Assembly: GCF_946221635.1 (NCBI RefSeq)
Contig: NZ_CAMIHB010000003.1
Coordinates: 124,001-188,000, forward strand
Length of the DNA stretch: 64,000 bases
Source: an uncultured Rhodoferax sp.
Lineage (GTDB): Bacteria > Pseudomonadota > Gammaproteobacteria > Burkholderiales > Burkholderiaceae_C
Direction: 5' to 3'
The notes under the pieces were generated by a model. It made no database searches. It had not been told where the DNA came from and worked only from the letters and a program-made list of their open reading frames with translations. The position numbers and the translations under genes were made by a program. Of this stretch, positions 34,375 to 42,771 are shown one piece after another; the stretch's first letter is position 1, and every line of letters starts with the position of its first letter.

Positions 34375-34402
34375 AAAAAAGGCCATCGCAATGGATGGCC
34401 TT
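34375..34402 (-). terminator. Rho-independent terminator of the Ala/Lys-rich gene
   Basis: On the minus strand a perfect 9-base stem, AAGGCCATC with GATGGCCTT (34394-34402 paired with 34379-34387), is followed by a run of T (A at 34375-34380 on the plus strand). It lies 34 bases past the stop codon at 34437. Confidence 0.75.
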
Positions 34403-34436
34403 GGGGCACTGGCGCTGCCGGCGCGCCGGGTGGTGT

Positions 34437-34757
34437 TTATTGCTTCGCAGGTGCGGCGGGCGCTGCGGCTTCCTTCGCAGCCTTGGCCTCTGCGTGCTTG
34501 GCCTTCTTGGCAGCACGCGCAGCCTTGCGGGCCTCGTGCTTAGCCTTGGCTTCTTCAAGCTTGGCAGCCTTGGTTTCAGCGCCAGCCTTGGGTGCGGCGG
34601 CGGGCATGTCCTTCACCGCCTCAGCGGCCTTGGGCGCAGCCGGGGCGGCAGCGGTTGCAGTAGCTGCGGGAGCCGCAGGCTTTGCAGCTGGCGCTTGCGC
34701 GGAAGCAGCAAATGCAGAGATGACCAAGGCAGTAGCGATGAGAGATTGTTTCAACAT
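34437..34757 (-). CDS. Exported Ala/Lys-rich low-complexity protein
   Basis: The 106-residue protein has a signal peptide (residues 1-19, ending ASAQ) and a mature part made almost only of Ala, Lys, Pro, Glu and Arg. The last 50 residues contain many AKAA-type segments that should form a long charged helix. I know no family. The ATG at 34757 was chosen because the signal peptide begins there. A good terminator follows. It may bind a polyanion or the cell envelope, but that is a guess. Confidence 0.7.
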   Translation of the reverse strand: MLKQSLIATALVISAFAASAQAPAAKPAAPAATATAAAPAAPKAAEAVKDMPAAAPKAGAETKAAKLEEAKAKHEARKAARAAKKAKHAEAKAAKEAAAPAAPAKQ

Positions 34758-34943
34758 AGAGACTTTTCGAAGCATGGCGAAGTTGCCATGTGCCCTTAAC
34801 CCCACGGGCTCGGACTTGGTTTACGAGGTATTGGTAAACCTTTGTAAAGCGGTCGTTGAATGAGTGGCAGCGCGCAGACTCCTGCGGACGCACGGATGAA
34901 GGACTCGGGTGAGCGCTTTAGGCTGCCTGTAACCCTGTCCAAG

Positions 34944-35471
34944 TCATGTCATGGGCAAGGTGCAGCATCGGCTTCGGCTGCGAAGTCGGTATATGGCCGA
35001 GATCACAAAGCCCGCAATGCCCAGCCATTTCAACGTGGCACATGCCCCGGCCAAAAGGTACAGCGCAGGCGCCATAGTCACAGCGGGGGCCAACGCATTT
35101 GCCCCGGTCAGCATCCAATGCAGCAAATCCTCCCCGGCATCGCACACTGCGGCAAAGGGAAGCACCAGAGCCACCCAGCGCAATGGCAGTCTCGGAGCCA
35201 GTGGCTGAAAGAAGCGCGTACGCGTCACCGCCCAATACCCCGCTGCGCCATAGTTCAACAGCAAGAGTCCATCGACCAGCAGATGGCTGCGAAAGCGTTG
35301 TACGCCCTCAGGGCCCCAGGCTTGCAATACCTGTACGAAGGCTTCCGGGGTAAAGGTGAGCTGCAGCGCCACCACGCCGGGCCGCAGGGGGGCAAGGTAA
35401 ATACCCAAACCAACGAGTAGCAACAGACTCGCGGCAGCGGCCAATTTCAGTCGCAGGGTGCCGGTGGCCAT
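34944..35471 (-). CDS. Integral membrane protein of unknown function
   Basis: The 175-residue protein has four likely membrane helices (about residues 8-25, 68-85, 98-115 and 130-155). I recognise no family. The start at 35471 was chosen from the first hydrophobic segment; the open frame continues to 35768 but overlaps rlmB, so it is not expected to be used. Its end is rich in Arg/Cys (RSRSRCC). It is 37 bases downstream of rlmB on the same strand, so it may be transcribed with it. Confidence 0.55.
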   Translation of the reverse strand: MATGTLRLKLAAAASLLLLVGLGIYLAPLRPGVVALQLTFTPEAFVQVLQAWGPEGVQRFRSHLLVDGLLLLNYGAAGYWAVTRTRFFQPLAPRLPLRWVALVLPFAAVCDAGEDLLHWMLTGANALAPAVTMAPALYLLAGACATLKWLGIAGFVISAIYRLRSRSRCCTLPMT

Positions 35472-35508
35472 TGCAAAACCCGTGCAAGCCGTTTCCAAGA
35501 TTGCGATA

Positions 35509-36288
35509 TCAATTGGTCGGCACGCTGCGCTGGCGCAGCGCTTCGTACAGGCAGACGCCGCTGGCCACCGACACGTTGAGGCTTTCCACCGCACCCTGCA
35601 TGGGGATGCTGACGAGCTGGTCGCAGGTCTTGGCAGTGAGCTGGCGCATGCCATCACCTTCCGCGCCCAGCACCAGGGCCACAGGGCCTTTGAGGTCGAC
35701 CTGGTAAAGGTTGTGCGTGGCCTGGTCGCTGGTGCCGATGATCCAGATGTTGCGCTCCTTGAGTTCATTGAGCGTGCGCGCCAGGTTGGTCACCATGAAA
35801 TAAGGGACAGTCTCGGCCGCGCCGCTGGCCACCTTGGCCACGGTGGCGTTGATACCGGCAGCGTGGTCTTTGGGAGCGATGACACAGTGCGCCCCCGCGC
35901 CATCGGCCACACGTAGGCAGGCACCCAGGTTGTGCGGGTCGGTCACGCCATCCAGCACCAGAATCAGCGGCTGAGTCCGCTGCTCCGCCGGCAGCTCTGC
36001 ATTGGCGGCTTCGAGGTTCTCCAGCAGTTCGTCAAGCGAATGGACCTGCTTGATCTCCTGCACGCGGGCAGCCACGCCCTGGTGGCCATGACCGCCGGCA
36101 ATCTTGGCCAGGCGCATGCCATCGGCCTCGATGAGGCGCACACCGGCCTCGTTCACTTTGTCGACAAACTGGCGCATGCGCGCATCGCGCCGGCTGGGGT
36201 CGAAATAGATTTCGACGATGGATTTTGGGGCGGTCTTGAGACGCACACCCACGGCGTGGAAGCCGAACAGAACTTTGGGGGAAGACAT
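35509..36288 (-). CDS. rlmB: 23S rRNA (guanosine-2'-O-)-methyltransferase RlmB
   Basis: The 259-residue SpoU-family enzyme has all three knot motifs: DGVTDPHNLGACLR near residue 115, VLGAEGDGMRQLT near residue 208 and IPMQGAVESLNVSVAS near residue 230. The N-terminal substrate-binding domain is also present. RlmB methylates G2251 of 23S rRNA (E. coli numbering) using SAM. The next gene, a membrane protein, is 37 bases downstream. In E. coli it follows rnr, which is not in this window. Confidence 0.93.
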   Translation of the reverse strand: MSSPKVLFGFHAVGVRLKTAPKSIVEIYFDPSRRDARMRQFVDKVNEAGVRLIEADGMRLAKIAGGHGHQGVAARVQEIKQVHSLDELLENLEAANAELPAEQRTQPLILVLDGVTDPHNLGACLRVADGAGAHCVIAPKDHAAGINATVAKVASGAAETVPYFMVTNLARTLNELKERNIWIIGTSDQATHNLYQVDLKGPVALVLGAEGDGMRQLTAKTCDQLVSIPMQGAVESLNVSVASGVCLYEALRQRSVPTN

Positions 36289-36361
36289 GGGCAGATTATC
36301 CCCTGCCCGGCTTCACGCGCCGGCACGCACCAGAAAGCGGGTGCCGTATTTGCGAATCCGC

Positions 36362-37039
36362 TTACGTATTGCCGGTGCGCAGTTGATAGCGCTCGCGGGC
36401 CACCGCCTCCACCTTTGTAAACAAGGCATTGGCAGAGCCAAAGTGCGACATGCTTACCTTTCTTTTGACGTAACCGATGGTCTTAGGGTAGCCCCATTCC
36501 ACCATGTAAGCGAGGATGTGGTTAATGCAGGTGTCAAACTCGATGTGCGGCTGCCCTATCGCATAGTCGGTCTTCACCTTGACCATGTCCTTGTGGGCTT
36601 TTCCCATGTTGGAGCCTTGTGCCAACGCGGCGATGATGGACATGGTTGCACTGAGAGGCTCGTCGGCGTTCTTGTCCGGCGCCTGCAGGTCAAACTGATT
36701 CTGGATGTAGCCGCTGGCAGTGAGGATTTTGGCCGGCTTGGCCAGATCTTTCGCGGTCGGCAGGTAGTTCAGCATGTTGTTCGCATACCCCTCATACACC
36801 GCAATATGGGTCAGCTCATGCACGATATTGGCGAGGTTACCGCTTTGGTATTTCACTTCGTACACGGTAGTACCCTGCTTGATCTTGGGCGCTACGGAGC
36901 CACTGGTGGGAACGACGGTCCACTGGTCCACCAGATCGACATAACCCAGAACCTCCGCGAGTATTTTTCCGTAGGTCGAGTTGATCCGCGCATTCATGAT
37001 CCTTTTCAGCGCATCCAATTCAACTTGGGGAGTTGCCAT
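36362..37039 (-). CDS. Putative zincin-type metalloprotease of unknown role
   Basis: The 225-residue protein carries a HELTH zinc-binding motif (H74-E75-x2-H78) in a helix, NIVHELTHIAVYEG. A later His/Glu-rich helix, INHILAYMVEWGY, could give the third ligand. No signal peptide or membrane helix is visible. I do not recognise a family; the HExxH context recalls effector-type zincins such as M91. Base and codon use look more AT-rich than the neighbours, suggesting transfer. An AAGAGG site precedes the ATG at 37039. It stands between rlmB and an ABC ATPase gene. Confidence 0.65.
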   Translation of the reverse strand: MATPQVELDALKRIMNARINSTYGKILAEVLGYVDLVDQWTVVPTSGSVAPKIKQGTTVYEVKYQSGNLANIVHELTHIAVYEGYANNMLNYLPTAKDLAKPAKILTASGYIQNQFDLQAPDKNADEPLSATMSIIAALAQGSNMGKAHKDMVKVKTDYAIGQPHIEFDTCINHILAYMVEWGYPKTIGYVKRKVSMSHFGSANALFTKVEAVARERYQLRTGNT

Positions 37040-37099
37040 ATACGACCTCTTAAAAGTGCTGACGGCGATTAAATCACACCCAATGCAGTTCTCGCGCTA

Positions 37100-37771
37100 T
37101 CAAACTGCGACTCTGCCCGCCTCTATCGTGATGCGTCGGTCGCAGCGCGCAGCGATGCTGCGGTCATGTGTCACCAATACCAGCGTGGTGCCCTGTTCAC
37201 GGTTGAGATCGAACATCAGCTCCATGATCTTTTCCCCTGTCGCAAAGTCCAAACTGCCCGTGGGCTCGTCGGCCAGCAACACCGCCGGCTGCACCACAAA
37301 AGCCCGCGCCAGCGCCACGCGCTGCTGCTCGCCACCGCTGAGCACCTTGGGGTAAGCGTTGAGGCGCTGGCCCAGGCCCACGCGTGCCAGCATCTCGGTG
37401 GCGGCAGACCGGGCGTCCTTGCGGCCGTCCAGCTCCAGCGGCAGCATGACGTTCTCCAGCGCAGTGAGGTTGCCCAGCAACTGGAAGCTCTGGAACACGA
37501 AGCCGACTTGCTTCGCGCGCAGCGCGGCACGGGCATCTTCGTCAATGGCAAAGATGTCCTGTCCGGCCAGGCGGACGGTCCCCCCGGTTGGCGTGTCCAG
37601 CCCGGCAATGATGGAAAGCAATGTGCTCTTGCCCGACCCGGACGCTCCGACGATCGCAGCGGTCTCACGGGCTTTGAGTGCAAAATCAATGTCGCGCAGG
37701 ATCTCCAGCGTGCCGGTGGAATCAGTCACCGCTTTGAAAACATGTTCAACCGAAATGATGGAATCAGACAT
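37100..37771 (-). CDS. ABC transporter ATP-binding protein (YbbA/LolD type)
   Basis: The 223-residue ATPase has Walker A VGASGSGKSTLL (residues 39-50), Q-loop FVFQSFQLLGNLTALENV, signature VLSGGEQQRVALARAF and Walker B VLLADEPTGSLD. The closest relatives are LolD/YbbA/MacB-type ATPases. In E. coli ybbA is divergent from tesA, as here, but the permease gene ybbP is absent downstream. Its ATG (37771-37769) shares bases with the tesA-like ATG (37770-37772) in a CATG. Confidence 0.9.
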   Translation of the reverse strand: MSDSIISVEHVFKAVTDSTGTLEILRDIDFALKARETAAIVGASGSGKSTLLSIIAGLDTPTGGTVRLAGQDIFAIDEDARAALRAKQVGFVFQSFQLLGNLTALENVMLPLELDGRKDARSAATEMLARVGLGQRLNAYPKVLSGGEQQRVALARAFVVQPAVLLADEPTGSLDFATGEKIMELMFDLNREQGTTLVLVTHDRSIAARCDRRITIEAGRVAV

Positions 37772-38411
37772 GGGGCTCTCTGTAGTTCGCAGACACTGTA
37801 TCGCGCTGTTTATTTTGGCCGGATTTGCAGGGGCTTCCCTGGCCCAGGCCAAGCCACACAGCATTCTGGTCGTCGGTGATTCGCTGAGCGCGGAATACGG
37901 CCTCAAGCGCGGCAGCGGCTGGGTCGCCCTCATGGAGCAGCGCCTGGCTAAGGAGAAGCCGGGCACCCAAGTTGTCAACGCCAGCATCAGCGGAGACACC
38001 ACCTCCGGCGGGCGCTCGCGCCTGCCCGCGCTGCTGGCGCAGCACCAGCCCAGCGTGGTGGTGATCGAACTGGGCGGCAATGACGCACTGCGCGGCTTGC
38101 CGCTGGCGATGACACAGGACAACCTGCAAGCCATGACCCAGGCCGCCCAGGCCGCCGGCGCCAAGGTGTTGCTGGCTGGCATGCAGGTGCCGCCCAACTA
38201 TGGGCAGGACTACACCAGACGTTTTGCGGAAACTTTTGCCACCGTGGCCAAGGCCAACAAGGCGGCGCTGGTGCCCTTTCTGCTCAAGGGCGTGGCGGAT
38301 GCGCCCAATGCGGCCCAGCTGTTCCAGGCCGATCGCATTCACCCCAAGGAAGAGGCGCACCCGACCATCCTGGCCACCATGTGGCCCGCGGTGCGCGCGC
38401 TGCTGCGCTGA
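37770..38411 (+). CDS. tesA: GDSL-family arylesterase / acyl-CoA thioesterase (TesA type)
   Basis: The 213-residue protein has a signal peptide (residues 1-27, ending SLAQA) and an SGNH/GDSL hydrolase fold. It has GDSLSAEYG (catalytic Ser), a GGND block near residue 108 and the catalytic DRIHP pair near residue 190. TesA is a periplasmic multifunctional esterase. The ATG at 37770 overlaps the divergent ATPase start. Upstream parts of the open frame (to 37359) lie antisense to the ATPase. Further candidate starts lie inside the ATPase gene. Confidence 0.88.
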   Translation: MGLSVVRRHCIALFILAGFAGASLAQAKPHSILVVGDSLSAEYGLKRGSGWVALMEQRLAKEKPGTQVVNASISGDTTSGGRSRLPALLAQHQPSVVVIELGGNDALRGLPLAMTQDNLQAMTQAAQAAGAKVLLAGMQVPPNYGQDYTRRFAETFATVAKANKAALVPFLLKGVADAPNAAQLFQADRIHPKEEAHPTILATMWPAVRALLR

Positions 38412-38456
38412 GTCGCCCCGCGCCGTATCCAAGGGCGAGGCGCGCGGCGCGCGTGA

Positions 38457-38645
38457 TCAATCTGGAGAGTTGCTTGCCTCCGGAGAAACCGGAGCGTCCG
38501 GGGTTTCTTCTGGGCTATCCGGATCGGAGCTGCCCACATCGCCGGCGAGTTTGCGCTCGGCCTTGCTTTTGAGCTTGTCTTCTTTCTTCTTCTTTTTGGC
38601 CAGTTCTTTCTGACGCTTTTCGTATCCGTAATTCGGTGTTGCCAA
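38457..38645 (-). CDS. Small conserved charged protein
   Basis: The 62-residue protein begins MATPNYGYEKRQKELAKKKK and ends in an acidic Asp/Ser/Pro-rich tail. The N-terminal part is a conserved basic segment that I recall from many betaproteobacterial genomes as a hypothetical protein; the tail is divergent. No function is known. A basic helix plus acidic tail could mean nucleic-acid or protein binding. It lies 9 bases downstream of the DUF2189 gene on the same strand, so the two are likely co-transcribed. Confidence 0.65.
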   Translation of the reverse strand: MATPNYGYEKRQKELAKKKKKEDKLKSKAERKLAGDVGSSDPDSPEETPDAPVSPEASNSPD

Positions 38646-38654
38646 AGTGTGCTT

Positions 38655-39467
38655 TCAATGTGGGACGATTACTGTACCACTGTCGGGCCATTGCACCGCT
38701 GCGCGGTAGGCGTGCCAGCTGGCATGCCCCAGCCAAGGCCCGATGACCAGCAGCCCCAGATTCCATGGCAGCCACATGGCCAGCACCACCAAAACCGTGA
38801 TCAGTGCCCCCCAAAGCAGCATGACTGCCGTGTTGTGGAAAACCACCTCCAGGCTGGTGATGGCCGCCGAGATGGCATCCGTATCCCGATCCAGGATCAT
38901 GGGGATGGAGACCACCGCGGTCGCAAATACCAGGATTGCAAAAGTCCCGCCCACCGCTGCATAGGCCACCACAAACTCCCAGTTCTCGGGGTTGAAGATG
39001 GCCTGCACCACCCCCGTGGTGGACGGCATCCCCGTGTTGAAGAACACGGCAAACACCACCAGGGAGGCCCGCCCCCACAACAGCTCCAACACGATCAGCA
39101 CCAGAACCAGAAGCCCCATGCTGCCCAGATGGCGGTCCCAGCAGGTCAGGGAGGCGGCCAGCTCCGGCCTTTGGCCCAGCTCGCGCCGGCGGCTCACCTC
39201 ATACAGACCCATGGCCAGGAATGGCCCCAGCAGCAGGCAGCCCGAGGCGATGGACATGGTGTATTCCGGGCTGGCGCGGAAGACCGCCGCCAGCACCACG
39301 GCCATGAGCCAGAAAGCCACCCCATAGAAGGCCGCGATGCCAGGGGAGGCGCGCATATCCACGGCTCCCTTGCGCAGCCACTGCAGGGGCTGCAACAGGC
39401 CCAGCGAGGCAATGGTCTTGGTTGGTGCCGACGAGGGCGGAGGAACGTAGGGGGCGTACTCAGACAT
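38655..39467 (-). CDS. DUF2189 family membrane protein
   Basis: The 270-residue protein has six likely membrane helices and a DUF2189 pattern (LRKGAVDMRASPGIAAFYGVAFW near residue 40, LGHASWHAYRAAV near the end). The start at 39467 is preferred over an upstream frame (to 39494). The function of DUF2189 is unknown. It is co-directional with the small charged gene 9 bases after it and stands 87 bases from metC. In some genomes DUF2189 proteins occur next to cytochrome oxidase genes, but not here. Confidence 0.85.
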   Translation of the reverse strand: MSEYAPYVPPPSSAPTKTIASLGLLQPLQWLRKGAVDMRASPGIAAFYGVAFWLMAVVLAAVFRASPEYTMSIASGCLLLGPFLAMGLYEVSRRRELGQRPELAASLTCWDRHLGSMGLLVLVLIVLELLWGRASLVVFAVFFNTGMPSTTGVVQAIFNPENWEFVVAYAAVGGTFAILVFATAVVSIPMILDRDTDAISAAITSLEVVFHNTAVMLLWGALITVLVVLAMWLPWNLGLLVIGPWLGHASWHAYRAAVQWPDSGTVIVPH

Positions 39468-39554
39468 ACCCCACAGCCTAGCGGGACACCGCACCCATGC
39501 CTACTGCGGAAAACACGCAGACCGCAAGCCGGCCCGCGGTGGTCGGAGCGCGGA

Positions 39555-40772
39555 TCAGGGCGCCGTGGCGTACAAGGCCTCGATGGCCTGGGCGATGTCG
39601 GCATTGAGGTCGGCCACGTCTTCCAGCCCCACCGAGAAGCGCACCAGCGTGCCCGGCAAAAGATGGGCGGGCCAGCCCGTGCGCATGGTTTCCAGCTCGT
39701 AGGGAACGACCAGGCTGATGGGGCCGCCCCAGCTGTAGCCGATATGGAAGAGCTTGAGCGCGTCGCAGAAGGCATCGACCTGGGCCTGGCTGAAACGCTT
39801 GTCCAGAATCACGCTGAATAGCCCTGCCGCCCTGCCCTCGGCGTCGCCGCACAGGGCCTTCCAGTGCACGTGGCCGGGCGATTCGGGCAGCGCCGGGTGC
39901 AGCACCTGGACAAACTCCGGCTGGGTCTGCGCCCAGGTCGCCAGCGCGCGGGCGCTGGTGTCATGGGCGCGGTAGCGCAGTGCCATGCTGGGCAGGGAGC
40001 GCAGAATCTGCTCCACATCGTTCATGCCCACACCAATGCCGAAGCGCATGTGGGTGAGCTTGAGCTTGAGGTGCAGGGCCGCGTCCCGCGTCACCACACT
40101 GCCCATGAGCACATCACCGCCGCCGCTGGGGTATTTGGTCAGTGCGTGGGCCGAGACATCCACGCCCAAGGCCGGGCTGGCGCCGGGCACCAGGTCGAAC
40201 GCATTGAACGCCAGGCCCGCGCCCCAGGTGTTGTCCAGCGCCGTGAGCACCTTGCGGCGCTGGCAGATGCGCACCATCTCCACCAGATTGGGGAACTCCA
40301 GCGAGACCGACCCCGCCGCCTCCAGCCAGACCAGCTTGGTGCGGCTGGAGATCTGGGCCTCCAGGTCCTCGGGGTCCATGGGGTTGTAGTACTGGTGCGT
40401 GATGCCCCAGCCCATCAACTCGCCTTCGACCAGGGACTTGTTGGGGCCATAGGCGTTGTCGGGCACCAGCACCTCGTCGCCGCTTTTGAGCAGGGACAGC
40501 GCGACCAGACCCAGTGCCGCCAGGCCGCTGGGCACCAGCAGGCATTGCGCGCCGCCCTCCAGCGTGGCCAGGCGCTCTTCCAGCGCATAGCTGGTGGGCG
40601 TGCCATGCAGGCCGTAGGTATAGGCGCTCTTGTCCTTCCACTCGAAGCTGCGCATGGCCGCCACCGAGGGGAAAAACACCGTGGAGGCCTTGAACACGCC
40701 GGGCTGCGGCGCCGCAAAGCCTTCCGGGGGGACGTAGGGGTGGTGGATGAGGCCGGTGGTCGGGTGCGTCAT
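39555..40772 (-). CDS. metC: PLP-dependent cystathionine beta-lyase (MetC-like)
   Basis: The 405-residue Cys/Met metabolism PLP enzyme contains the schiff-base Lys in HALTKYPSGGGDV near residue 220 and the early AYTYGLHGTPTSYALEERLATLEGG loop near residue 50. The pattern fits MetC, which cleaves cystathionine to homocysteine, although some members are methionine gamma-lyases or cysteine desulfhydrases. It is only 10 bases downstream of a phosphoribosyltransferase gene, so the two share a transcript. Confidence 0.85.
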   Translation of the reverse strand: MTHPTTGLIHHPYVPPEGFAAPQPGVFKASTVFFPSVAAMRSFEWKDKSAYTYGLHGTPTSYALEERLATLEGGAQCLLVPSGLAALGLVALSLLKSGDEVLVPDNAYGPNKSLVEGELMGWGITHQYYNPMDPEDLEAQISSRTKLVWLEAAGSVSLEFPNLVEMVRICQRRKVLTALDNTWGAGLAFNAFDLVPGASPALGVDVSAHALTKYPSGGGDVLMGSVVTRDAALHLKLKLTHMRFGIGVGMNDVEQILRSLPSMALRYRAHDTSARALATWAQTQPEFVQVLHPALPESPGHVHWKALCGDAEGRAAGLFSVILDKRFSQAQVDAFCDALKLFHIGYSWGGPISLVVPYELETMRTGWPAHLLPGTLVRFSVGLEDVADLNADIAQAIEALYATAP

Positions 40773-40782
40773 CAGAGCGACC

Positions 40783-41307
40783 TCAAACTGACCATTTTTG
40801 GATCAGTTGTTGGGGGCGCAGGGAGTCATAGCCTTCGAAAGGCTGGTGAATCCAGGGGTTGGTGGGCAGGAATTCGACCGAGTAATCGGGCGTGAAGGTG
40901 GAGATGGCTTTGGTCCAGATTACGGCGCTGCGCAACTCGGTGATGGGCGCGTAGTTGTGCTTGAGCTGGTGAATCACTGCCTTGAGCGTGTGGCCAGAGT
41001 CGGCCAGGTCGTCCACCAGCAGCACGCGGCCGGCAATCTCACCCTTGGGCGTGGTGATGTAACGGGCAATGTCCAGGTTGCCCTGCTGGGTACCAGCCTC
41101 GGCGCGGTAGGAACTGGTGGACATGATGGCCAGGGGCTTGTCGAACACGCGCGAGAGGATGTCACCGGGACGCATGCCGCCACGGGCCAGGCACAGGATG
41201 GTGTCGAACTCCCAGCCCGACTGGAACACCTTGATCGCGAGCTTCTCGATCAGGTTGTGGTACTCGTCATAGCTCACGTAGAGGTGTTTGCCGTCTTCTG
41301 TCAACAT
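40783..41307 (-). CDS. Phosphoribosyltransferase (purine type)
   Basis: The 174-residue type I PRTase has the PRPP loop VLLVDDLADSGHT near residue 95 and a hydrophobic hood start DTILCLARGGMRPG near residue 35. It resembles xanthine/hypoxanthine-guanine PRTases (Gpt/Hpt). It salvages a purine base with PRPP. It lies ahead of metC and after purA, so purine metabolism is a shared theme. The exact base is not decided. Confidence 0.85.
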   Translation of the reverse strand: MLTEDGKHLYVSYDEYHNLIEKLAIKVFQSGWEFDTILCLARGGMRPGDILSRVFDKPLAIMSTSSYRAEAGTQQGNLDIARYITTPKGEIAGRVLLVDDLADSGHTLKAVIHQLKHNYAPITELRSAVIWTKAISTFTPDYSVEFLPTNPWIHQPFEGYDSLRPQQLIQKWSV

Positions 41308-41312
41308 CTGTT

Positions 41313-41376
41313 TGCTCCTAAATCAGTAGCTGCTTGCGCAATATTTACGGGGGCTAGAGGGGTATTTGACTAAAAA
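41313..41376 (+). repeat. Dispersed intergenic repeat, copy D
   Basis: The core CAGTAGCTGCTTGCGCAATA followed by a TTTACGGGGGCTAGAGGGG block matches copies A-C. It fills the gap between purA and the PRTase gene, both on the minus strand, so it is antisense to transcription. A T-rich tract on the minus strand lies at its right end. Confidence 0.7.
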
Positions 41377-41383
41377 CCGGCAC

Positions 41384-42760
41384 TCAGTCGGCCAGATAGG
41401 GGTGCTTCATCATGATGGTGTGGTCGCGGTCCGGGCTGGTGGACACCATGTGGATGGGCACACCGGTGACCTGCTCGATGCGCTGCAGGTACAGGCGCGC
41501 ATTGACGGGCAGCTTGTCGTACTGCGTGACACCCACGGTGCTGTCAGTCCAGCCTTCCATCACTTCATACACGGGCTTGCAGCGCGCGATCTCGTCAGCA
41601 CCCATGGGCAGGATGTCAATGGTTTCGCCGTCCAGCTCGTAGCCGGTACACAGCATCAGTTCCTTGAGGCCATCCAGCACATCCAGCTTGGTGATACACA
41701 GACCCGACAGGCCGTTGACCTGCGCCGAACGCTTGAGCAAGGCGGCGTCAAACCAGCCGCAGCGGCGAGAACGGCCGGTGGTTACCCCCTTCTCGGCCCC
41801 CACGGTGCTCATGTGGTAGCCCGGTGTGCCTTCCTTTTCCCAATCCAGCTCGGTGGGGAAAGGGCCGCCGCCTACGCGGGTGCAGTAGGCTTTGGTGATA
41901 CCCAGGATGTAATGCAGCATGCCCGGGCCCACGCCGGAACCGGCAGCCGCATTGCCCGCCACGCAGTTGCTGGAGGTCACATAGGGATAGGTGCCGTGGT
42001 CCACGTCCAGCAAGGTGCCTTGCGCACCTTCGAACAGCAGGTTGGCGCCGTGGTGGTGGGCCTCGTTGAGCTCGCGCGACACATCGGCCATCATGGGCTT
42101 GAGCAGCTCGGCATGGCGCAGGGCCTCGGCGTACACGGCCTCGAATTGCACCTTGCCATCCTGGATGTAGGGGCTCAGCGTGGGGCCAAAATCAAAGGCC
42201 GCAGACCCCAGGTAGCTGGTCAGCACATGGTTGTGCAAGTCCAGCAACTCGCGCAGCTTGGTAGCCAAGCGCTCGGGGTACTTCAGGTCCTGCACGCGCA
42301 GGGCTCGGCGGGCGATCTTGTCCTCGTAGGCGGGGCCAATGCCGCGGCCGGTGGTACCGATCTTGGCCGTGCCGCCCTTCTCGCGGAAAGCCTCGCGGGC
42401 CACGTCCAGCGCCGCGTGGAACGGCAGGATCAGCGGGCAGGCCTCACTGATGCGCAGGCGCGCGCGCACCTCGACGCCCGCACGCTCCAGACCTTCGATT
42501 TCTTCAAACAGCTTGGCGGCCGACAGCACCACACCGTTGCCGATGTAGCACTTCACGCCGGGGCGCATGATGCCGCTGGGGATCAGGTGCAGCGCGGTTT
42601 TCTTGCCGTTGATGACCAGCGTGTGGCCAGCGTTGTGGCCGCCCTGGAAGCGCACCACGCCCTGGGCGCTTTCGGTGAGCCAGTCAACGAGCTTGCCCTT
42701 GCCTTCATCGCCCCATTGGGTACCGACGACCACTACATTTCGACCTTTGGTTGTATTCAT
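41384..42760 (-). CDS. purA: Adenylosuccinate synthetase
   Basis: The 458-residue protein has the P-loop GTQWGDEGKGKLVDWL (about residues 13-28), the FQGGHNAGHT loop near residue 40 and the GRSRRCGWFDAALL motif later. PurA joins IMP and aspartate using GTP in AMP synthesis. The ATG at 42760 was chosen because the preceding 22 codons lack conserved sequence and overlap the hisZ stop. It is 11 bases downstream of hisZ on the same strand. Confidence 0.95.
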   Translation of the reverse strand: MNTTKGRNVVVVGTQWGDEGKGKLVDWLTESAQGVVRFQGGHNAGHTLVINGKKTALHLIPSGIMRPGVKCYIGNGVVLSAAKLFEEIEGLERAGVEVRARLRISEACPLILPFHAALDVAREAFREKGGTAKIGTTGRGIGPAYEDKIARRALRVQDLKYPERLATKLRELLDLHNHVLTSYLGSAAFDFGPTLSPYIQDGKVQFEAVYAEALRHAELLKPMMADVSRELNEAHHHGANLLFEGAQGTLLDVDHGTYPYVTSSNCVAGNAAAGSGVGPGMLHYILGITKAYCTRVGGGPFPTELDWEKEGTPGYHMSTVGAEKGVTTGRSRRCGWFDAALLKRSAQVNGLSGLCITKLDVLDGLKELMLCTGYELDGETIDILPMGADEIARCKPVYEVMEGWTDSTVGVTQYDKLPVNARLYLQRIEQVTGVPIHMVSTSPDRDHTIMMKHPYLAD

Positions 42761-42771
42761 TTCGCTTTGCT

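Noticed and set aside
35472..35768. 5' extension of the membrane protein at 34944
   Set aside because: It lies entirely in the 3' part of rlmB in another frame.
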